DNA from: Cryomorphaceae bacterium
Lineage (GTDB): Bacteria > Bacteroidota > Bacteroidia > Flavobacteriales > Schleiferiaceae
Direction of reading: 5' to 3'
Length of the DNA stretch: 59,814 bases
Assembly (NCBI GenBank): GCA_021298655.1
Contig: JAJTFK010000010.1
Coordinates: 1-59,814 of the forward strand
Shown here: positions 20,929 to 27,946 of the stretch, piece after piece
How positions within the stretch are numbered: the first letter of the stretch is position 1
Layout of the letters: each line of letters begins with the position of its first letter
The notes under the pieces: model-generated
The model's input: only the letters and a program-made list of their open reading frames with translations
Database searches by the model: none
Told to the model about the DNA's origin: nothing
Program-made: the position numbers and the translations under genes

Positions 20929-21501
20929 CTAGGATTGCCGGTTGCGTTCGCGAACAAATTCCGCCCGTGAAAGGGGCTCGTAGGTGCGGCGATCGCCCAA
21001 CATCACCTGGTTGGGATCCGCCGTTAGCCGGTGGGAGTAGTGGGCAAGCGTTCCGCTCCGCACGCAAATGGCGTGAACCTTGGTCACAAATTCCGCCACC
21101 GCCATCAACTGGGGCATGGGGCCGAAGGGGACGCCGTTGTAGTCCATGTCCAGTCCGGCCACAATCACCCGCTTTCCGCGGTCCGCCAGCTGGTTGGCCA
21201 CGTCCACAATTCCTTCATCGAAGAACTGGGCCTCGTCCAAACCGACGACCTCGGCCTCGAGGGCCGCATCCAAAATTTCGTGTGAAGCGGCCACCGGGCG
21301 GGCTTCCATGCGCCCTTCGTCGTGGGTGACCACCGCATTTTCGGCGTATCGGTTGTCGGTTAGTGGTTTGAAAACCATCACCTTAAGCTGCGCAATTTGG
21401 GCCCGCTTGAGCCGGCGAATCAGCTCTTCGGTCTTTCCCGAAAACATGGAGCCCGCGATCACTTCAATGTGCCCTGATCGGGGCGCAGGCTCTTGGAACA
21501 T
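20929..21501 (-). CDS. tdk: Thymidine kinase (type II)
   Basis: A 190-residue enzyme phosphorylating thymidine to dTMP. P-loop: EVIAGSMFSGKTEELIRRL at about residues 14-32. GLDEAQFF is the Walker B-like lasso region and VIVAGLDMDYNG follows. The usual zinc cysteines of type II enzymes are mostly replaced (AICVRSGTLAHYSHR, YEPLSRAEF). I read this as the normal Bacteroidetes form rather than decay. Start chosen at 21501 (MFQEPAPRSG), since longer versions would overlap the divergent gene at 21542. First gene of the tdk, murF/alr, O-antigen ligase-like run. Confidence 0.93.
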   Translation of the reverse strand: MFQEPAPRSGHIEVIAGSMFSGKTEELIRRLKRAQIAQLKVMVFKPLTDNRYAENAVVTHDEGRMEARPVAASHEILDAALEAEVVGLDEAQFFDEGIVDVANQLADRGKRVIVAGLDMDYNGVPFGPMPQLMAVAEFVTKVHAICVRSGTLAHYSHRLTADPNQVMLGDRRTYEPLSRAEFVRERNRQS

Positions 21502-21541
21502 TTCGTACTTTTCCACTTCTGCTAAACTACGGCTTTCCACC

Positions 21542-22108
21542 ATGAGCACCGCCCTCTCTTCGGCCCTTTCTGGCCTCTCTTCTGCCCTACATTCTGAGGT
21601 TCCGAACGACGCGGAACTCTCCCAACTCGAATCGCTTTTGGTGCAGGCCCACCAGGTTAAATTCCGCGCCGAAGTCGCTGCGGCCAAAGCCCAGGCCGAA
21701 GCCCAATTCGCCGCAACCCAAGCGGAACTCGCACAGGCTCAAGCACTGACCCAGGCGGCCGCCCAGCAGGCCGCCCAGGAACAGCTTCAGGCCCAACTCG
21801 CAGCCGCCCAGGAGGCCGCCGAAGCCCGACTTACCGCCGCCGTAACTGCCCAAATCGAGGGCCTAACCGGCGGCCAACCAGCAACTAGTAACCAGCAACC
21901 CGCAACTAGCAACCAGCAACCAGCAGCTAGCAACCCGCAACCAGCAGCTCAAGACTACCAGCGCATCGTGGCCTACTTGGCGACGCTGGAATCCAAGTCC
22001 GAGTGCGAAACCTTCATTCGCGAAGCCGTGCAGCCCGAATACGACTGGAGTAAGAGCCCCGACGTCGCGGAGCGCTTCATGGCCCTCGTCTACGCCCGCT
22101 TCGAGTAA
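21542..22108 (+). CDS. Ala/Gln-rich coiled-coil protein of unknown function
   Basis: About 188 residues, beginning MSTALSSALSGLSSALHSEV. Residues about 35-105 are a low-complexity helix built of A, Q and E (AQAEAQFAATQAELAQAQAL). Then comes a repeat-derived linker (units of QPATSNQ) and a C-terminal region of more ordinary composition (YQRIVAYLATLESKSECETF). The helix probably forms a coiled coil. No signal peptide. I cannot assign a function. It abuts rsmI (TAA followed directly by ATG) and so heads the eight-gene plus-strand run. Confidence 0.7.
   Translation: MSTALSSALSGLSSALHSEVPNDAELSQLESLLVQAHQVKFRAEVAAAKAQAEAQFAATQAELAQAQALTQAAAQQAAQEQLQAQLAAAQEAAEARLTAAVTAQIEGLTGGQPATSNQQPATSNQQPAASNPQPAAQDYQRIVAYLATLESKSECETFIREAVQPEYDWSKSPDVAERFMALVYARFE
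21880..21955 (+). repeat. Degenerate tandem repeat of AACTAGCAACCAGC type inside a coding region
   Basis: About six imperfect 12-to-14-nt units (for example GCAACTAGTAACC, GCAACTAGCAACC, GCAGCTAGCAACC) encode the ATSNQQP linker of the surrounding gene. A related block with ACTAG and TAGCAAC cores lies at 38622-38655, at the end of the dCMP deaminase gene. Confidence 0.6.
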
Positions 22109-22807
22109 ATGGGCAAACTCGTGCTCGTACCGACTCCGCTGGGCAACCTCGGAGACGTCACCGACCGCGCCAAAACCGCGCTGGTCGAAGCGGACGTGGT
22201 GCTGGCCGAAGACACCCGAACTACGGGCAAGTTGCTGAAATTGTTGGGGTTAGAAGCGAAGCTTCGCCCCTACCACATGCACAACGAACACGCCCAAGCG
22301 GCAGCCCTGGTGCGCCTGGTCGCCGAGAGCTCGGGCCACGTAGCCCTGGCCAGCGACGCGGGGACACCGGGAATCAGCGATCCGGGCTTTTTGCTGGTTC
22401 GTGCCTGCATCGAGGCGGGCTTGGTCGTCGAAGCCTTGCCGGGCCCTACCGCGCTCATTCCCGCCTTGGTCGCCAGCGGATTTCCCTGCGATCGGTTTGT
22501 GTTTGAGGGCTTTGTTCCGCAAAAAAAGGGACGGCAAACGCGCATCCAAAGCTGGCGAACCGAGCCGCGTACCCTCGTAGCCTACGAGTCCCCGCACCGC
22601 CTGCGCAAGCTGCTCGACGAAGTGGTGGCCTGGCTCGGACCGGACCGCGGAATGTGCGTCGTTCGCGAACTTTCTAAGGTGCACGAAACCTACCACCGCG
22701 GCACGGCCGCCGAGCTGCAGGCCTATTTTGCGCAGGTTGAACCTCGGGGCGAACTCGTGGTTATTCTTGAGGGCGCATCAAGCCCCCAAAAAACCACTGA
22801 ATCATGA
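22109..22807 (+). CDS. rsmI: 16S rRNA (cytidine-1402-2'-O)-methyltransferase
   Basis: A 232-residue SAM-dependent enzyme of the tetrapyrrole methylase fold that 2'-O-methylates C1402 in the 30S P site. Motifs: LVPTPLGNLGDVTDRAK at the N-terminus, VLAEDTRTTGKLLKLLG, LASDAGTPGISDPGF, and LPGPTALIPALVASGFP. It overlaps the next gene by four bases (ATGA at 22804-22807). Confidence 0.94.
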   Translation: MGKLVLVPTPLGNLGDVTDRAKTALVEADVVLAEDTRTTGKLLKLLGLEAKLRPYHMHNEHAQAAALVRLVAESSGHVALASDAGTPGISDPGFLLVRACIEAGLVVEALPGPTALIPALVASGFPCDRFVFEGFVPQKKGRQTRIQSWRTEPRTLVAYESPHRLRKLLDEVVAWLGPDRGMCVVRELSKVHETYHRGTAAELQAYFAQVEPRGELVVILEGASSPQKTTES

Positions 22808-23913
22808 GTGCTGCAGCGCGCCGCCACCGTCCGTTTGGCCATTGGAGTCCCGAATCGGGCGAGCCCTGGGTCATTGCCGGACCGTGCTCCGCCGAGTCGC
22901 TGGACCAGGTACTTGAAACGGCACGGGCGCTGAAGGCCGACGGCCGTACCCAACTTTTTCGGGCGGGAGTGTGGAAGCCGCGAACCCGGCCCGGAGCCTT
23001 TGAGGGCGCCGGCTACAACGCCCTGGAGTGGCTGCAAATCATGCGCGCCGAGGTTGGCTTGCCCTTTGTGGTCGAAGTCGGAAACCCGCTCCATGCCGAA
23101 CGCGCCTTGGCCGCCGGTGCCGATGCGGTCTGGCTGGGTGCGCGAACCACCGTCAATCCGTTTTATGTTCAGGAAATTGCCGAAGCGCTCAAGGGTTCGG
23201 CCGTGCCGGTTTTGGTTAAAAACCCGATCCACGCCGACCTGGGACTTTGGGTTGGGGCTATTGAACGCCTGGACAAAATGGGGCTTAGCGACTTGGCCGC
23301 CGTGCACCGCGGATTTTTTGCGACGCACCCCGAGCCCTACCGCAACGATCCGCGCTGGGAACTGACCTTTGAGCTGCGTCGACTGGCCCCGGAACTTCCC
23401 ATTTTTTGCGACCCAAGCCATATTGCGGGCCAGCGAGACCTCGTGGAGTCGGTCGCCCAAATTGCCATGGATTTGGCGCTTGACGGGCTCATGATCGAGA
23501 TCCACCCCCAGCCCGACGAGGCCTTGAGTGATGCCGCCCAGCAACTGACGCCCGCTCGTTTTGGGGCGCTGCTTGACCGACTCGCCCGCTACATGGAATC
23601 GGCCGACCCGGTTGCCCTTGCCCAAAGCTTGAGCGCCGACCGCGAAGCCCTCGATCAGATTGACGCCCAGTTTGTGGACCTCATTCAGCAGCGCCAAGCT
23701 ATTGTCGAGCGCTTGGCCCACCGGAAGCTCGAGCAAGGCGCCAGTGTGTTTCAAATGGACCGCTGGGTCGACATGCTCGAACAGCGTGAGGCGCAGGCTG
23801 CGAATCAAGGCCTTGACCCGAACTACGTCAAGGCGTTTTTTGAGCTGGTTCACCGGTATTCGGTGCAGCACCAAGCGGCCGTGTACCAAGATCAACGGCG
23901 CGACGAGGCATGA
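22804..23913 (+). CDS. Bifunctional DAHP synthase (AroAI-beta type)/chorismate mutase
   Basis: A 369-residue fusion acting at the first step of the shikimate pathway and at the phenylalanine/tyrosine branch. The N-terminal 270 residues are a KDO8P-synthase-like DAHP synthase: WVIAGPCSAESLDQV, FRAGVWKPRTRPGAFEG, VPVLVKNPIHADL, and FCDPSHIAGQRDLV. The C-terminal 90 residues are an AroQ-type chorismate mutase (DREALDQIDAQFVDLIQQR, ... YVKAFFELVHRYSV). In this family the mutase domain usually mediates allosteric feedback. Overlaps both neighbours by ATGA. Confidence 0.93.
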   Translation: MSAAARRHRPFGHWSPESGEPWVIAGPCSAESLDQVLETARALKADGRTQLFRAGVWKPRTRPGAFEGAGYNALEWLQIMRAEVGLPFVVEVGNPLHAERALAAGADAVWLGARTTVNPFYVQEIAEALKGSAVPVLVKNPIHADLGLWVGAIERLDKMGLSDLAAVHRGFFATHPEPYRNDPRWELTFELRRLAPELPIFCDPSHIAGQRDLVESVAQIAMDLALDGLMIEIHPQPDEALSDAAQQLTPARFGALLDRLARYMESADPVALAQSLSADREALDQIDAQFVDLIQQRQAIVERLAHRKLEQGASVFQMDRWVDMLEQREAQAANQGLDPNYVKAFFELVHRYSVQHQAAVYQDQRRDEA

Positions 23914-25616
23914 GCCGTTTTCGCCGCAAGTGGTGGACCCTTCCGCCCAAACCCGATGCCGAGGCCGTAGCCGCGCTCGAACAGCAAATGGATCGCCCCA
24001 TGGCGGAACTCCTTGCGCTGCGCGGATTCCGCAGCCTCGATGCCGTACGGGACTGGATTCAGGGAACGGACCCCGACGAAGTCAACCCCATGGACATGGC
24101 CGGAATGCCCGCGGCAGCCGAGCGCCTGGCGATGGCCCGAGCCCAAGGCGAGCTCGTCTTTCTGTTTGGTGACTACGATGTAGACGGTACTACCGCCGTT
24201 TCGGTGGGCACCCTGGCCCTTCGGGCCGGCGGCTGGCGGAGCGAGGCCTACATCCCCGACCGCTACCGCGAAGGCTACGGATTGTCTAAAGCGGGGATTG
24301 ACCGCGCGGTGGAACTGGGCGCCAAAGTGCTGGTTGCGCTGGATTGCGGGGTCAAGGCCTTCGATGAGATTGACTACGCGGTAGCCTGCGGGCTCGACGT
24401 CATCGTGGCGGACCACCACCAACCCGAGGACCGCCTGCCCAACGCGCTGGCCGTGCTGGACCCCCTTCGAAGCGACTGCCAATTTGGCCATACCTACTTG
24501 TCGGGTTGCGGCGTTGGGTTTCTGCTCTGGCGCAGTGCCTACGAAGCCGCCGGACTGGACTCGGCCCCGCTGGACGCCCATTTAGACCTTCTGGCCCTGA
24601 GCATAGCCGCCGACATGGTCCCCATGGTCGGACTCAACCGCCGCTGGCTGATGCAGGGGATGGACCTGATCAACACCAACCCAAGGCCCGCCCTAAAAGC
24701 GCTGATCGGCGAGCGGCGCGGTCCCGTGAGTGCCCGCGATTTGAGCTTCAGTGTCGCACCCAAAATCAATGCAGCCGGCCGCATGGACCACGGACTGCGG
24801 GCTGTTCAGCTGCTTACCGCCGACGAACTCGGCCCCATTGACCGGTTCAGCCAGGATTTGCACGACCTCAATACCACGCGGCGCAGTACCGAACGGCGCA
24901 TGGTCGACGAGGCCCTCGAAATGGCCGAGGGGCTGGCCGACGACCTGGCCTTGGTGCTCTACCACCCGGATTGGCACAAGGGCATTGTTGGGCTGATCGC
25001 CCAGCGCGTGGCCGAGCGCTTTTACCGCCCCGTGGTGGCCTTTACCGAACACGAAGGCGTGCTCTCCGGAAGTGCGCGAAGCGCCCCAGGCCTCGACCTC
25101 TACGCCGCCCTGGACGACGCGAGCGCACACCTCATCCAATTTGGCGGACACAAAGCAGCGGCCGGAATGACCTGCAAGCCCGAGAATCTCAACGACTTTC
25201 GGGTAGCCCTGAACGCCGCCGTCGATCGCCGGTGGCCCGAATCCATGCGGCAACCCCAAATCGAGGTCGATGTCGTGCTGCGCATCGACGAGGTTACGCC
25301 GCGGCTGCTTCAGCTTCAGGACCGGCTCGAGCCCTTTGGGGTGGGAAATCCCGCGCCCGTTTGGGGCGTGCGGGGAGTCGAATTAGCCTACACCAAAAAC
25401 GTCGGCGCCGAAGGCGAACACCTTCAGGTTGAGCTATTTGACCCCTTTCGCCAGCGCTCCCTGCGCGGAATCCATTTTCAGTGGGGCGACGACCCGATCC
25501 CCGAAGGCTTGGTCGACGCGGCCTTCCAGCTTTCGTGGAACGAGTACCGCGGCGAGCGCACGGTGCAGGCGCGGCTCCTTGACCTGCAGCCAACCTCGGG
25601 CCAGGCCTACCTTTGA
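23910..25616 (+). CDS. recJ: Single-stranded-DNA-specific exonuclease RecJ
   Basis: A 568-residue 5'-to-3' ssDNA exonuclease of the DHH superfamily used in recombination and mismatch repair. Conserved motifs: FGDYDVDGTTAVSVGTLAL (metal ligands) near residue 88, VALDCGV, the DHH motif in VIVADHHQPED, and PKINAAGRMDHG. The DHHA1 domain motif is GSARSAPGLDLYAALDD followed by QFGGHKAAAGMT, with a C-terminal OB domain. Normal length. Starts within the preceding stop codon. Confidence 0.95.
   Translation: MSRFRRKWWTLPPKPDAEAVAALEQQMDRPMAELLALRGFRSLDAVRDWIQGTDPDEVNPMDMAGMPAAAERLAMARAQGELVFLFGDYDVDGTTAVSVGTLALRAGGWRSEAYIPDRYREGYGLSKAGIDRAVELGAKVLVALDCGVKAFDEIDYAVACGLDVIVADHHQPEDRLPNALAVLDPLRSDCQFGHTYLSGCGVGFLLWRSAYEAAGLDSAPLDAHLDLLALSIAADMVPMVGLNRRWLMQGMDLINTNPRPALKALIGERRGPVSARDLSFSVAPKINAAGRMDHGLRAVQLLTADELGPIDRFSQDLHDLNTTRRSTERRMVDEALEMAEGLADDLALVLYHPDWHKGIVGLIAQRVAERFYRPVVAFTEHEGVLSGSARSAPGLDLYAALDDASAHLIQFGGHKAAAGMTCKPENLNDFRVALNAAVDRRWPESMRQPQIEVDVVLRIDEVTPRLLQLQDRLEPFGVGNPAPVWGVRGVELAYTKNVGAEGEHLQVELFDPFRQRSLRGIHFQWGDDPIPEGLVDAAFQLSWNEYRGERTVQARLLDLQPTSGQAYL
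25608..25615 (+). promoter_or_regulatory. Possible -7 element for trmB (TACCTTTG)
   Basis: Perfect TAnnTTTG, 4 nt before trmB, but it also encodes the last residues of RecJ, so it could be coincidental. Confidence 0.3.
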
Positions 25617-25619
25617 TTC

Positions 25620-26294
25620 ATGGGAAAAGGCAAACTCGCGAAGTTCGCCGAGCTGGACGCCATGACCCATGTGGTCCAGCCGAGCAAAGACGAGATACTA
25701 CAGCATTTCCGCCTTCGTGGGGCGTGGAAGGCGGACTTTTTTAAATCGGAACGCCCGCTGGTGGTCGAACTGGGCTGCGGCCGAGGTGAATACACCGTGG
25801 CCCTGGCGCGGCGCGAACCCGGTACGAACTACCTCGGCATTGACGTCAAAGGCGCCCGCATCTGGAAAGGCGCCAAGGAAGCGCTGGCCGACGGGCTGGA
25901 CAACGTGGGCTTCCTGCGCACCCGCATCGAATGGCTCGAGCAGGCCTTTGCCCCGGGCGAAATCGACGAGATCTGGATCACCTTTCCCGACCCGCAAATC
26001 AAGTACCAGCGCGCCAAGCACCGCATGGTCAACCCGGAGTTTTTAACGCGCTACCGGCGGCTGCTCAAGCCCGGAGGACTGCTGCACCTCAAAACGGACA
26101 GCGAGTTCCTGCACGGATACCTGCACGGAATTTTGGAACTCCAGGGCCACGAGGTGCTGGAAAGCTACCACGACGTGTACCGGCAACTCGAGCCCTACCC
26201 CGATCATGTGGCGTTCGCATGCCAGACCTACTACGAGCGCTTTTTTATGGACAAGGGCAAAACGATTACCTACCTCAAATTCCGCTTTGCGTGA
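25620..26294 (+). CDS. trmB: tRNA (guanine-N7-)-methyltransferase
   Basis: A 224-residue enzyme that forms m7G46 in tRNA variable loops. SAM motif I is VVELGCGRGEYTVALARR at about residue 45. The family signatures are DEIWITFPDPQIKYQRAKHR and PGGLLHLKTDSEFLHGY. The start is 4 nt past the recJ stop; the last codons overlap the next gene (GTGA). Confidence 0.94.
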   Translation: MGKGKLAKFAELDAMTHVVQPSKDEILQHFRLRGAWKADFFKSERPLVVELGCGRGEYTVALARREPGTNYLGIDVKGARIWKGAKEALADGLDNVGFLRTRIEWLEQAFAPGEIDEIWITFPDPQIKYQRAKHRMVNPEFLTRYRRLLKPGGLLHLKTDSEFLHGYLHGILELQGHEVLESYHDVYRQLEPYPDHVAFACQTYYERFFMDKGKTITYLKFRFA

Positions 26295-26623
26295 GCGCCC
26301 CCGAGTCGGACTTTTTTCAGCGGGTCTACGCGGTAGTTCGCCAAATTCCACCCGGACGCGTCACGAGCTACGGCGCCATTGCGCGCTACCTGGGCAGCAC
26401 CGGCGGAGCGCGAACCGTGGGCTACGCCATGAATGCCGCACACAGCCTGCCGGACGTTCCCGCCCATCGGGTCGTCAATCGCCTCGGAGTCCTCACCGGA
26501 AAACACCATTTTGGCGGATTCACCGCCATGCAGCAGCAGCTCGAAGCCGAAGGGATCCGCGTCGTCGACGACCAAATCCAGCATTTTGCGCAGCACTTTT
26601 GGGACCCAATGAGCGAACTTTAG
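26291..26623 (+). CDS. Alkyltransferase-like protein (MGMT DNA-binding family) lacking the acceptor cysteine
   Basis: A 110-residue protein with the winged-helix domain of O6-methylguanine-DNA methyltransferase: QRVYAVVRQIPPGRVTSYGA, YLGSTGGARTVGYAMN, then DVPAHRVVNRLG. The acceptor motif PCHRV is PAHRV here, so the methyl-accepting cysteine is alanine. Such proteins bind O6-alkylguanine and flip it out but cannot repair it directly, handing it to nucleotide excision repair; that role is known for PWHRV members and assumed here. Starts with GTG overlapping the trmB stop. Confidence 0.87.
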   Translation: MSAPESDFFQRVYAVVRQIPPGRVTSYGAIARYLGSTGGARTVGYAMNAAHSLPDVPAHRVVNRLGVLTGKHHFGGFTAMQQQLEAEGIRVVDDQIQHFAQHFWDPMSEL

Positions 26624-26627
26624 TACC

Positions 26628-26987
26628 GTGAACCGCGATGAAGCCCTTGCCTACGCATCCGAACTTCCCTACGCCGAGGTAACGACCCCTTTTGGCCCGG
26701 ACCATTTGGTCCTGAAAGTGGCTGGGAAGATGTTTGCCATTCTTCCGCTTGACGAACCCGAGCCCGTGGGCATGGCCCTAAAGTTTCCGCCCGACCAGCT
26801 CGAGGACCTAAGGGCGGAGTTTCCCTGCCTTGAGCGCGCTTCGCACATGAGTCCCGTGCACTGGAGCGCCGTGCGCCTTGACGGTTCAGCCCCGTCCCGA
26901 ACGGTGGCTTCTTGGATTCGGCAATCGTATAACTTGGTCGTGCGCGGCCTACCCAAAAAAACCCAAGCCCATTACCCCCTCCTATGA
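26628..26987 (+). CDS. MmcQ/YjbR family protein
   Basis: A 119-residue protein starting at GTG 26628 with MNRDEALAYASELPYAEVTT. Family features are FGPDHLVLKVAGKMFAILPL, the substrate-pocket-like MALKFPPDQLEDLR, and HWSAVRLDG near residue 82, followed by SYNLVVRGLPKK. The CyaY-like fold of MmcQ/YjbR proteins is thought to bind DNA, without known catalysis. It lies between a DNA-lesion-binding ATL and a DUF502 membrane gene, overlapping the latter by ATGA. Confidence 0.85.
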   Translation: MNRDEALAYASELPYAEVTTPFGPDHLVLKVAGKMFAILPLDEPEPVGMALKFPPDQLEDLRAEFPCLERASHMSPVHWSAVRLDGSAPSRTVASWIRQSYNLVVRGLPKKTQAHYPLL

Positions 26988-27538
26988 AAAACCGCATCAT
27001 CAACTACTTTATTCAGGGGCTTCTGTATACCACGCCCCTTGCCCTGACCGGATACGTGCTCTATTGGGCCCTCAGCCGGCTTGATTCCATTTTGCCCTTT
27101 GACATACCGGGGCTCGGCCTGTTGACGCTCCTGGTGGGCATTACCCTGGTGGGCTTTTTAGGGAACTTCATGGTTAAAAACCCCCTGGTCAAGCTGGTCG
27201 ACGGAATACTCGAAAAGCTGCCCTTGGTCAAGCTGGTCTACAGCTCGACCAAAGACGTCATGAAAAGCCTAACGGGCAAAAAGAAGGGCTTCGAAAACGC
27301 GGTCTTGGTGCGAATGGCTCCCGACAGCGAAGTGCGCAAGGTCGGTTTTGTGACCGACGATACCCTTAAGGAGCTCGGCAACGCCCCCGAGGGCTTCGTG
27401 ATGGTGTACGTTCCCTTGGCCCTGACCATCATGGGCGACATGTACGTGGTGCCCCAAACCTACGTGGAGCAGCTAAACGGCAAAACCGGCGACATCATGA
27501 AGTACATCATCGCCGGGGGGGTTGTCGGACAGGCGTAG
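26984..27538 (+). CDS. DUF502 family membrane protein
   Basis: A 184-residue protein with two membrane segments near the N-terminus (FIQGLLYTTPLALTGYVLYW and LLTLLVGITLVGFLGNFMV), then a soluble domain containing IYSSTKDV-like VYSSTKDVMKSL, the family hallmark, and VYVPLALTIMGDMYVVP. The family is widespread and its function is unknown; a plant homologue (COV) affects vascular patterning. Last gene of the plus-strand run; convergent with the holin-like gene 14 nt away. Confidence 0.85.
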   Translation: MKNRIINYFIQGLLYTTPLALTGYVLYWALSRLDSILPFDIPGLGLLTLLVGITLVGFLGNFMVKNPLVKLVDGILEKLPLVKLVYSSTKDVMKSLTGKKKGFENAVLVRMAPDSEVRKVGFVTDDTLKELGNAPEGFVMVYVPLALTIMGDMYVVPQTYVEQLNGKTGDIMKYIIAGGVVGQA

Positions 27539-27552
27539 GTTTTAGTCGGAAC

Positions 27553-27927
27553 CTACTTAACGCGGGCTACCCGCAGCTTCCACTGCCCTTCGAGCATGCT
27601 TGAAAGGGCGGAATACACGATGCTGAACGCCAGGGCGGACCAAAATCCGCTTACCGAAAAGCCGTCGATCCAGTCGCTCGCCAGCAGCACCACGCCGGCG
27701 TTGATAACCAACAGAAAGAGCCCAAAAGACACCACCGTCAACGGAATGGTCAGCAGAATCAGTATGGGCTTGATGGTCGAATTGAGCAGCGCCAAAACCA
27801 CCGAAAGCCAAATGGCTGTGGTAAACTTATCAATATCAACCCCGGGAAGCATCCACGCGGTACCAAATGCCGCGAGGGTGCGGGCAATCAAGCGGACTCC
27901 CCACGAAGGACGGGTAGTAGGATTCAT
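27553..27927 (-). CDS. Phage-holin-4-2-like (YvlD family) membrane protein
   Basis: About 124 residues with four membrane segments and little else: FGTAWMLPGVDIDKFTTAI, ALLNSTIKPILILLTIPLTV, GLFLLVINAGVVLLAS, and GFWSALAFSIVYSALSSML. The NSTIKPIL...PLTVVSFGLFLLVINA pattern marks the family, which occurs in normal chromosomes and is not evidence of prophage. I take ATG 27927 over the GTG three codons upstream. Function unknown. It lies 19 nt downstream of dnaG on the same strand. Confidence 0.8.
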   Translation of the reverse strand: MNPTTRPSWGVRLIARTLAAFGTAWMLPGVDIDKFTTAIWLSVVLALLNSTIKPILILLTIPLTVVSFGLFLLVINAGVVLLASDWIDGFSVSGFWSALAFSIVYSALSSMLEGQWKLRVARVK

Positions 27928-27946
27928 AGGGCGCACGCTGCAACCA

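Noticed and set aside
20927-20957. Upstream start of murF/alr inside tdk
   Set aside because: ATG at 20927 gives the normal N-terminus (MNAPSWTLRRL) and follows the tdk stop.
19947-21329. Plus-strand open frame opposite murF/alr and tdk
   Set aside because: Shadow frame; both opposite-strand genes show conserved motifs throughout.
20929-21501. Thymidine kinase decaying because of missing zinc cysteines
   Set aside because: P-loop and lasso motifs are intact, and this form appears to be usual in the phylum.
21880-21955. CRISPR array
   Set aside because: Units are 12-14 nt, imperfect, without spacers of constant length, and lie in coding sequence.
27553-27927. Prophage remnant because of the holin-like name
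   Set aside because: The family is a chromosomal membrane family; no other phage gene is nearby.
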